Positions 19,766 through 28,807 of a stretch of 64,000 bases of DNA are shown piece after piece. Source of the stretch: Ophiosphaerella korrae (taxonomy: Eukaryota > Ascomycota > Dothideomycetes > Pleosporales > Phaeosphaeriaceae); assembly GCA_028456385.1 (NCBI GenBank), contig JALNQF010000008.1, positions 186,001-250,000 on the forward strand, given 5' to 3'. The notes beneath the pieces were generated by a model. The model did not search any database, had not been told where the DNA came from, and saw only the letters and a list, made by a program, of their open reading frames with translations. How positions within the stretch are numbered: position 1 is the first letter of the stretch; each line of letters starts with the position of its first letter. A program made the position numbers and the translations under genes.

Positions 19766-20800
19766 GTCAAATCGTGAAGGGTTTATACTTTGCAGTTGTT
19801 TGTGAATCAAGTAGAACTTGCAAGGTGGGGGTTGGGGGGGGAGGGGGGGTTCTGAGAGGAATATATGAGTTGAAGGAGGACTGGGAAGGTGTTCGGTAGG
19901 CCATTGCTTAACTGGCGGAAAGTGAAGTAAGTCTATGAGTGGTGACATATTCACTTGTCGAGATGCATCACATCTCGCGGCGCTGACTGTTTCCCCTTTG
20001 TGTCGTGAATCCCTCGCACCACCACCATTAAAACCATATCTTAGGTAAATTTGCTCTTTATGTGTCCTCAGAGGGTGGGGGCGCGATTAGGCTTTATTAG
20101 TTTCGTTTCGGCTGTTCTGATGAGGCAGGAGCAGGCGTGGCCCGCTGTCAGATTCATGTCACGCCACGTTTTGCCATAGTATTGCTGCTTTTGGGGATTT
20201 CGCTACTGACGTTGATTACTGCGTCAGAAATGGATATCCTTTCCGCACCAGTGAGAGAGGCGCGGTTCATAGGGCCGCTTTTGTTGCGGGTAAGGCTCGC
20301 TTTTTTTAGATCTGATAGATGTCACCGGCGATGTGGCTTGGTTGCATCACACTCTCAATGCCTCTTTGCATAATTCTAAGGATTGAATCTCGTGGGTAAT
20401 GTGCTAAAGGGGCTGCATGTGTATTATCAGAATTTTCTTTGCAGTTGTATTTTCACTGTTCAGCCCGGGCTATATTCACCGATTAGCATAGCGCCATGCT
20501 TTTTGTGTACATGCACATCGTCGATGACTGTCACCGGATTGTCTCCATTCAGTACATTGCGTCCCTATATTGCCTCATAGAGAAAGTTTTACGCAAGTGT
20601 CGATAGCGGCGAGGCGAGGGGAACGGTGCCGCAACCAGTAAACTGCTCGGGAATACCCAAAGGGCCGCGGTGTAGATCGCCGATGCTCACTGCGACACCG
20701 GTGGCACAATATCATATCGTTTAGCGAATGTGTCAAAAGAGCAACCAGATAAGTGGCCGTTTGCTATGCAGTAAACATAATAAATCGTGCTAACTATTGG
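19766..20800. other. Intergenic region
   Basis: No supported gene. It includes a G-run (19828-19848) just upstream of the small gene. A plus-strand open frame at 20137-20373 with a hydrophobic stretch lacks an ATG ahead of that stretch. Confidence 0.4.
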
Positions 20801-21520
20801 TCAATAAAATCCACGCTCTCGGTTCAGCTTCCTCTCGAGAGCCTCTAAGCTTCCTTCGTCCCCCATTGCTTTCTCTGGATGGCCTAGAATGATAGCCTGT
20901 CTTGCGCCGAGCCGCACTCCATCAATAGTGTCGTCCAATGGCACAGTAAAGTCATCTTCTCGTCCTCCTGCAGCGTCTCCTTCCGCCCTGAGGAACTTGT
21001 CAAATGCACCAGTGCCCATGACACTCCCCGTCTTGTCGTAGCGTGCAATCATAGAGCGCATGTCTTCGATCCAGCGTTTACATACCTTGCATACAACCAT
21101 GTCCCGACTGACCTTTGTTGTCTTGGTCGGCTGCACACATCGCACGGCAACGAGCTGGTGGTCGGGCAATGCGGAATAATTTAACTCCATGCCCGACGAA
21201 CTGGGCGCGAACGAGCCATTGGGTGACATAGAGTCACGTGGTGTACCTGGCGGTCCTGACGCGCTGCGCCGTGACAGAGTTGACGCAGTGGTGTTGGAGC
21301 GAGAGAGGGTGGAGCTAATAGAGAAAAAGCGCCTTGTCGAGGAAGTACGCTTTGGTGGAGCAAAGTTTGGAGTCACGCCGGCAGAAGAGAGAGGTGGCGA
21401 GTTTGGGCCGCGCAGATCATTCAGGCGCTGCAGTGCAGCGGGGCACAGCGTCCACGGACATGTGTAGGTTTCGCCCAAGTGCCCGCAGCCATTAAACTGC
21501 GTGTAGTTGTGGAAGCACAT
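20801..21520 (-). CDS. Hypothetical MC...CGH-type protein with serine-rich linker
   Basis: 239 aa from the ATG at 21520 (upstream in-frame codons to 21601 judged leader). It opens MCFHNYTQFNGCGHLGETYTC, the same signature as the neighbour at 19478-19765. A long Ser/Thr/Pro-rich low-complexity linker (about residues 45-125) follows. A conserved C-terminal part has CVQPTKTTKVSRDMVVCKVCKRWIEDMRSMIARYD, including a CKVC pair, and ends in GVRLGARQAIILGHPEKA and a charged helix. Probably an intracellular zinc-binding protein; function unknown. Confidence 0.65.
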   Translation of the reverse strand: MCFHNYTQFNGCGHLGETYTCPWTLCPAALQRLNDLRGPNSPPLSSAGVTPNFAPPKRTSSTRRFFSISSTLSRSNTTASTLSRRSASGPPGTPRDSMSPNGSFAPSSSGMELNYSALPDHQLVAVRCVQPTKTTKVSRDMVVCKVCKRWIEDMRSMIARYDKTGSVMGTGAFDKFLRAEGDAAGGREDDFTVPLDDTIDGVRLGARQAIILGHPEKAMGDEGSLEALERKLNRERGFY

Positions 21521-24067
21521 GGCGATGCTGGACCTCGAGGTTGGGATTTCGCAGCGATGACGCACTAGGTAGGATAGGTAATTCGGAAGGGTATGCACCA
21601 ATGCAGGGATAATTAGGGTTTGTTCAACGGCCGCAGAAGACCCTGAGGCTAAAGAAAACGTCGACTTTAAGCTTTGCGAGTGCGAGTGAAGATATATTGC
21701 TCATGACTGTCCATATGTTGTTGTGAGGCGTGGCATGGAAGATGACGGCTTCCATTGTTATGACCCACGATTCAGCTGCTTGTTGTTCCTTGTTTACGGC
21801 CAAATTAGCGGCGTATTATGTGATCCGCACAGGGTTCTATGTCACGTGCTTTTATTGACGTGGCCGATTGTGACCAAACCCAGCTTCAATCTGGTCGCTT
21901 CACCGAAATGACTGCGAGTTTGAGGAAGTGTCCAAGATTTTTGGTGTTGGAGGTTCGGAGGTGGAGCTTTTCCGAGGTCACCCCTTCCCTGTTTCATTCC
22001 TAGCTTCAACCTGCTACATCGCCACAACCACATTTAATCGATGCCAGCGCCATCGGACTTCGCATGTTGTGGACCCTCAAGCGCCAAAGGTAGTGAGCGA
22101 ACTCGGTCGCTGAACGTTCAATTTGGCCTCATGCCTGGACAAGTTTTCGTCCAACAACTGTGACGTGTCGGGTCTAATTTGTAACACGTCAAGGATTCAT
22201 TCGTAGGCATGCATGGGCAGGGATTTCAGGCAATGACCACACAGTCATCGTGAATGCTGCCTTTGGGTCAGCTTATATCTTGTAGGTATAGAAGTACGCT
22301 GGCCGAGAATTACACCTAGGACTTTTCGCCAATAGCTGTGCCGCATGACAAACTAAGTCGAGGGGAGAGTTCGCAGAGCCTGTTCTTGCCGAAGTATATG
22401 AACGTTTAGCATCTTAAAATTAATATTAACTAGCCCGTTGGCATGCGAATAGGAAAGATCCTACGCAGAGTTTGTATGCTAGTGGATGGCAAATACCCCA
22501 TTCTTGAATGAGTAGTTGAGGTTCGTTTCGTTGAACTTTTCTTCACTACTTGAAGAACACAAAACTTTCATCCCCCACAGTATTACCTGGACTGACCCTC
22601 TAGCACCCAGTGAAATCTACCCATAGTTCGCACTAGAAAAAACCATAATTGACACAAAGTACAACGAAATAGCATTATTTGTACATTGATAAACCAAACT
22701 TGGCAAGCGATATTACGGCGTCACTAAAACTTATATATTCTACAAAGGTATAAGTTAGGCCTTGGGGGGCACTTGCGAGATCTAAATCAAACGCCACGGA
22801 GAAAACCTCGCCAGCTGTTGGCTCACGGTCGCAGGCAGCGAAACCTGCCACCCGATTAATAACATGGGATGGCATATCCATAATAAAGTCTAAAATCCAT
22901 AAGAGGAGGCCCAGCCAAAAGCACAATCCGATACGTAAAAGTTCAAAGGCGAACTCATTAGCTCACTGGCATTATGTAAATGCGGTATATTAACATACAG
23001 TAAACCATCTCGATGAAATCCTCAACTATGTAAGTGCTTGATCTATGTATCCAAGTCTGTAGCCAGTCTTCCCAATGGTTTCATCCAATTTTTTTTTATC
23101 ACCGCCGATGAGGGGCCGGGTGCATGCTTCTCAAATGCTAGTCAAAAGTTTCTGATGATTGAGGTGTTCATGGAACGCCTGCTTTGGTTGTGGCTGCTCT
23201 TCCCTCTATCTAATTAGAAATCAGGGCATCCATGATTTCCAGTGCCCTCGTCTTCAAATCATAAATCCAGAGAGTCGACATAGGCCAAATGGCGATCTTG
23301 AGAGTAAAACTCATCACCGTACTCATCGAGGCTCACGCCAGGTAGGGTTGAAGAGAGAACATTTAGTGTAGAATTTGGGTGTGAAGGGTAATTTTATCGA
23401 TGCTTGTGGGAGCCATTTTGCCACCATGCCTGGGTATCTGTTCAACATAAGATTTACCATGTGAACTCAAAAGCTGCCAACCGGCAGCCACCCATAACTC
23501 GCTTGGCTGGTTTGTGTAACGGCGCCCTCGGTGTATGGGGCTGAACCGGTAATATGCACGCCCTCCGTCGTACCCACCTAGGTCCCTAGGTACCTAGATG
23601 GACCACAGGAATTGCTGACCCACCATCCCTAGGGCTTATTCCGCGCTGATGCAACCCTCAATAGTTTGCTGGACACCGCGTTGGCAACCGTCATTTATGG
23701 ACTAACCCAAATTCGATATCTGAGGTCACCTACCTAGGTACGTATTCATGCCCGCGACTCATTCCTTATGTTGACCAAAACACCACGTTTTGTCAAACGG
23801 GCAGAGTATAGTGTAGAAAGCAAGGAGCTGATTCGATATAAACAATTGGACCAGATTTTTCAGTAGTAGGCTACGAGCACAGCGGCTACACACAGCGTAC
23901 ACGTGTTAGAAGCTGGCACCAATCTCTACCTAGGCAGGTAACATGATGTATCTGGTGAGAATTTGACATGCGTGCCAACCCTCTGGCGATTGAAATACTT
24001 CCAGGGATCCTTTTAGAGGCTAAATAGCTTGTTGACCCTCACCTGTCATTCTTCCCTCAACATCAAC
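21521..24067. other. Gene-poor region with CCTAGG palindrome cluster
   Basis: No supported gene over 2.5 kb. A 40-codon frame at 22041-22163 (MPAPSDFACCGPSSAK...) has a plausible leader context and a GT donor-like site after codon 16, so it may be an orphan first exon; no partner exon was found. Between 23577 and 23934 the AvrII-type palindrome CCTAGG occurs five times, once as the perfect 10-mer TACCTAGGTA (23731-23740). The 22.4-23.1 kb part is AT-rich. Confidence 0.45.
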
Positions 24068-25958
24068 ATGCAAGAGAATCACGTGGATATGCCTAATGAG
24101 AATTTGGCACACCATGGATACAATACTGGCGCGAACATCTGCTATCTTCAGGGCTCAAGACGCCATTTAATAACTTTAACGTTTGTCCACGTATAGTCAT
24201 CCGCGAAATGCATTCTCTAATATAAATAAATTAGCACTATTCTATCATTATTTCTTGTCAACATCGAGGTATCTGTTGTCGGCACTGCGCTGATTCCTAT
24301 TGCCAAGGATCTCCATGGAGTTGATCGCATGGGCTGGGTCGTGACAGGCTATCTCATCACGTACACCGCAACTTTGATCATTTGGGCAAAGCTTAGCGAC
24401 ATTTTTGGGCGCAAGTTCACTTTGATGGCATGTCTCTGCATCTTCACCGTGTTTTCTGGTAGCTGTGGAGCCGCCCAAACCATGAACCAACTGTCAGTAT
24501 AGCGTATTACACGTATGTCTTCCTGTCTTCTGACACATTAAAGCATTGTTTGCCGAGTCCTCCAAGGAATCGGCGCTGCGGGAATGTGGTCTATTGCTCT
24601 GACCATAATGTACGAACTTGTACCTCGAGAACAGTGGCCTATTCAAGGGTCTATTTTCGCAGGCGCTTCATCGCTCGGGTCTTTGTCGGGCCCTATCATT
24701 GGGGGAGGAGCTAGCCAGCATGGCAATCGGAGATGGATATTTCTGTTCAAGTGAGCCATATTTTTCCTCCTGTGTAGTGCTGCTAACGCTCTTATTTAGT
24801 GTTCCCACGGGTGCTTTGACTCTGTTACTTCTCCTACTGTTTGTCCCTTCAAGGTTTCCACATCAGGGAGATTCCAGCTACAAGGCTCTCGGTTTGCGCG
24901 AGAAATGTTCACATCATACGTTTGCACGATTAGACGGATCCGGATGTTTTCTCATACTTTCTTCGGCGACGTTGACTGTAGCTGTGCTACTGGAAGGTGG
25001 CATTACGATTGCATGGAACTCACCCACAACCATTGCTTTGATTGTTGTCTCCGGGATCATGTGGATTTCATTCGCATTCAATGAATGGTATGTTACGAAA
25101 CGCGATGGGAAAATTGAGCCTATATTTCCATGGAGATTTTTGAGTAATAGAACCTGGATGGGAGTTTTGCTCTCATCATTCCTGGCTGGTGTGCCATATA
25201 ACATTCTCATTATCACCATTCCTCAAAGGTTCCAAGAATTGGGCGGCGCATCTCCTATCTCCTCGGGAATTCGGCTGATTGCGTTCAATGCCTTGATTCC
25301 TACATTCGGTGTAGTAACGAATGTAGTTGTTAAGAAGACTGGGGCAGCTTTTATCTGGATGCTGCTATTCGGATCTTTAATGCAACTAGGAGGTCTTATT
25401 TGGTTAGCCGTTCTACCCGAGGATGGAACGATACCATCAACCATTTACGGCTGTCAAGTACTCACAGGTATTGGGGTTGGTATCATACTATCTATCACAC
25501 TTTTGATGACCGGGGTTGTTGTTGAAACTAGGGATATTGGTAAGTTGTAACCTTTTCAAACATTTCTGTACTACAGCCAGTAACTGACCATAATCTAAAC
25601 AGCTGTCTCGAGCGGTGCACTCATCCAGTTTCGCGCACTAGGAGGTGCTTTGGGAGTTTCTATCACTACTGCAGCCTTCAACAACTATCTCAGGGAAAAT
25701 CTCACACATCTACTCAGTAGTGCATCAACTCTGGACCTACTTACTAAAGTTCAAGAGGTGCATCATCTCCCATTGAGTCAGCAATTCGAGGTGCGCAAAG
25801 CACTATCAAAAGCATATGGTATTCAGTCAAAGATACTGCTAGGATTTGGTGTTTTACAGGTCTTAGCAGTAGCTATGTTATATCATCGTGGTGGTCAAAT
25901 AAAATTGATCGATGAGCCTTCGGAGAAGAGATCTGAGACAGATGTTGTAGTAGGCTAG
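24068..25958 (+). CDS. MFS drug:H+ antiporter-type (DHA2) transporter
   Basis: Five exons: 24068-24180, 24235-24492, 24544-24750, 24800-25539 and 25603-25958, giving 557 aa. All phases join correctly. Intron donors are GTTTGT, GTCAGT, GTGAGC and GTAAGT, and three of the four have clear CTAAC-like branches. The 50-residue hydrophilic N-terminus (MQENHVDMPNENLAHHG...) is followed by LFLVNIEVSVVGTAL (TM1), motif A KLSDIFGRK, RVLQGIGAAGMW, and motif C-like GSLSGPIIGG. About 14 hydrophobic segments match DHA2 exporters of toxins, drugs or secondary metabolites. The substrate is unknown, and no biosynthetic cluster is visible nearby. Earlier exons are easy to miss because the longest open frame starts at 24618 in exon 3. 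Confidence 0.88.
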
Positions 25959-26569
25959 CAGTAAGTGGCCATAATTGCTTTTTGCCTAGGTGTACTTATG
26001 TAGCCACGTACATCCAAAGTAACGAGCCCAAGGATGGAGTGATTGTAATATATCTAAAGAATGAAGAGGAGAGAAAGTCTGAAGCATACGGATTTTGATC
26101 AGGTGATGTAGTCCTAGCAAGAATGGTGTTAGCGGCTCGCTTCTAGACTCCGCTTCTTCGCACATATCTTGGCGTTCAGAAGGGATATTGAAGTATTGCC
26201 ATGTCTATGTTATGGGTATAGACTTGTTTATTTGATAGAATAGAACAAATGCAATTTTCTAATTTTGTTCAATTTCATTGACCGCAAAAAGCAACGGTAG
26301 CGCGTCAGATTCCAGAATTGGAACTTCCTGAAGGCCTTCTGTTCGAATCAGGGTGTGGTCAATTTATTCTCAGATCTATTTTTCTATTTTTTTTTTGTTT
26401 TTATCATTGAAGATGCAGTTTGTCTGGTGAGAGACAAAATAAAGAAATGAAACGAAACGAGCACAACTCGCATCTAATCGCCCCTTAATTGTGAGATGAA
26501 TCTTGGAATACTTGCTTATGAAGTCTATGAATCTATTGTGGTCATAATAACAGTTTCCTGTATATATAT
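25959..26569. other. Intergenic AT-rich region
   Basis: No gene seen. It contains the 3' flank of the transporter and AT-rich sequence with a poly-T tract (26376-26400), ending in a (TA)n stretch at the LTR/MITE-like insertion. Confidence 0.4.
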
Positions 26570-26773
26570 TGTGGTATACTAGGATGCACGTAGAAGTAGG
26601 AGGCAGGTGGCGACCCGCAGTCGGCGAGATAAGTTGGAATATATGGCTTGAGTAGCTACATAACGAGTTGGTGTCGGAGGCTATCCACTCCATCCGATCC
26701 TTTATCGGTGCCCACACAGAGCCGCAATGCTGACCTAAGCCTTCCCGATCACGTGCGGTCCTGCTACACCACA
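26570..26773. mobile_element. Short LTR/MITE-like element, copy 1 (204 bp)
   Basis: The element begins TGTGGTATACTAGGATGC and ends CTACACCACA, so it has TG...CA ends and 6-bp terminal inverted repeats (TGTGGT/ACCACA). The flanks on both sides read ATAT, consistent with a 4-bp (or 6-bp) target-site duplication, although the site is low-complexity TA. A diverged copy lies at 46471-46672 in the same orientation, with shared blocks along its length. It is most likely a solo LTR or small non-autonomous element. Open frames read from it are spurious. Confidence 0.7.
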
Positions 26774-26925
26774 ATATATAACAATATAATGATCGGAGGA
26801 TAAGAATCTCAGACTTCTAAGGTTCGACGAGTTTGATATTCCAAAAACAACTTGATAAATCTTCGAGCTGAAATAATAAAGGAAAGACTGAGTCGAATAT
26901 ATGATATTTGTAATGCCTCAATCGC

Positions 26926-27966
26926 TCACCAACCTAGGTTGGCTTTAATAGCATCAGTCAATGCCTTCGCACCCACAGCATTCGTTCCTGACGTAGGATG
27001 GTAATCACATCCAAGGTCTGACCCCTGGGTTGGCCAATCTACAAAATACGCCTTCGTACTATTGAGTTGTTGCACAGCATCTTTGAGCGCATTAACCTGC
27101 GTTGTCTTAACCATCTCTCCTTCCGGATAAGAATCTCCTAGCATTGGCGAACTCAATAGGAAGACAGCGGGATTGGCGTGATAACTCGACTGAACAGACT
27201 TGACGAACTTTACGACCGCGGCACCGTATTCTGCTCCACTGAGTTGGGGACGCCCGTTACTGTGGCCAAAGTCGTTGGTACCGAGATTCACAACCACGAC
27301 GTCTGGGACATCTTTTTTGGGGAATGTATAGCTTCCAGTGGCGTCGTTGGCACCGTATTTGGTGTATCGCTCTGGCATTATGGGGCTTGCACCAGGTTGC
27401 TCGCCAGCGTAATTGCGAATGACTCCAATGCCGCTCCATGAGATGATACTGAGATCCGCATTCAGTGCTTTTGCAGTGAGGACGCTATAGGTCTCAGAAA
27501 TGACTTCCACAGCTGCGGTATTAGTGCAGGGGAACGCGGCGCCGATACCATAGCCTGAAGTGATGGAATCACCTATAACTTCAATTCTGCGCCGTGATGT
27601 AGGCGGGTCTGGCTTGAAAGCACCGTTAGTGGTGATATTACTGATGAAAATAGAACCGAAAAGCGCTTCGGAGCTTTTGCTGAAGCTGACGGTATGCTTT
27701 CCATGTGTCAAATTGGCTGGGGTAGTAACCACGTTTCCATTGACGTTTGAAATGTATGTTGATTTGCCGTCAATGATCAAATTGGCACTGTTGCTGCCAC
27801 TCATTTTGATGTCAATTGAAGCTGATGAACCAGTAAAGGTGAATGATACACCGGTACCTGACCAGGTTAATTCTTTGGTGGCTGGATTGACTCGGCCAAG
27901 ATATCGAATTGCCTGAGCAGGCCCGACGGCCGCTAGTAGAGAAAAGAGGATGTTGAGGCCGAGCAT
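26926..27966 (-). CDS. Secreted CE2-family carbohydrate esterase (SGNH/GDSL)
   Basis: Intronless, 346 aa from the ATG at 27966; the frame extends 10 codons further only from a TTG. Residues 1-19 (MLGLNILFSLLAAVGPAQA) are a signal peptide. An N-terminal beta-sandwich (about 20-115, TWSGTGVSFTFTGSSASIDI) precedes an SGNH domain with VIGDSITSGYG (catalytic Ser134), WSGIG, NLGTNDFG and the Asp-His pair in CDYHPT. This two-domain layout is that of carbohydrate esterase family 2 (deacetylation of xylan or mannan-type sugars). Predicted to act extracellularly on plant cell-wall polysaccharides. Confidence 0.9.
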   Translation of the reverse strand: MLGLNILFSLLAAVGPAQAIRYLGRVNPATKELTWSGTGVSFTFTGSSASIDIKMSGSNSANLIIDGKSTYISNVNGNVVTTPANLTHGKHTVSFSKSSEALFGSIFISNITTNGAFKPDPPTSRRRIEVIGDSITSGYGIGAAFPCTNTAAVEVISETYSVLTAKALNADLSIISWSGIGVIRNYAGEQPGASPIMPERYTKYGANDATGSYTFPKKDVPDVVVVNLGTNDFGHSNGRPQLSGAEYGAAVVKFVKSVQSSYHANPAVFLLSSPMLGDSYPEGEMVKTTQVNALKDAVQQLNSTKAYFVDWPTQGSDLGCDYHPTSGTNAVGAKALTDAIKANLGW

Positions 27967-28807
27967 ACTGAAATTGTTGTGTTGTGATGGCAACAAATGT
28001 GGCTCTCAAGACTTTATCTTAAGTCTTACGAGCTGGGTACTACTATCTAATAAGCATCAATAAACGGCTATTCGAGGATACACTAGATTGCGCTATCTAG
28101 ATGAACCTAAACATCGTACCGGGTTACGCCCCCTCCGCTATTCCGTTTTTGACACGGCGTTTAGCCGTCCTCTATACGCTACTAGAAAATTCTCAAGGAC
28201 CCCGAACGTCCGTCCGACAACCAATCGGAAAAACTATGAAAATACCGTAGAGTTCCCTAGATTAAGGACTACCTGGTATATGGGATCGTGAATACACGAT
28301 CCATGTCCGGTTGTGCCTTGTGGAAATTATTGACTACAATGCCTGAGGAACACCAAGCAAATAAACGTATCGCCGAGTATCATGAACAAGGTCTTGATTG
28401 GAACTTGCAACGACTATTACTCGACACGATATGCCCGTCTGGCTATGGCCAACAGTTCTAAGGTCGACAGTTGAGGTCAGCAAACTCAGAGCTCGGATTG
28501 AGCATACTCGCAAAGCCTCATGAGGACTTTACATTAAGTCTTGTGAATATTGGAACTTGCTTATTAGTTATAGTCGTGGTTAGGCTAACGAGTTTGTAAT
28601 TGATGAAGGACCGATGCCCAGTGAATAGTGAAGGTGGTTGGCCCTGAACAGTCAAGGGGCGACCTAGTTCGCGCTAGTAACTAGAATAGCTAGCGCGCAT
28701 CACCAGTGGCTTCGTGACAATTACTTGAATTATCAAATGTCTGCGATATCTCCACTACCTATTTCGAATAACGTATCAACTGTTTCCAGCCCTATCAAAA
28801 CTGCAAT
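27967..28807. other. Intergenic region with a short perfect hairpin
   Basis: No supported gene. A perfect 8-bp stem with an AATA loop occurs at 28283-28302 (GGATCGTG/CACGATCC). The right end is the upstream region of the helicase gene. Confidence 0.4.

Noticed and set aside
20137..20373. Possible small secreted protein (hydrophobic VLLLLGISLLTLITAS)
   Set aside because: No ATG precedes the hydrophobic stretch in frame, and the rest has no conserved features.
26376..26774. 132-codon minus-strand ORF
   Set aside because: Much of it translates the short LTR/MITE-like element; the similar ORF at 46467-46688 arises from the second copy, so the resemblance reflects the repeat.
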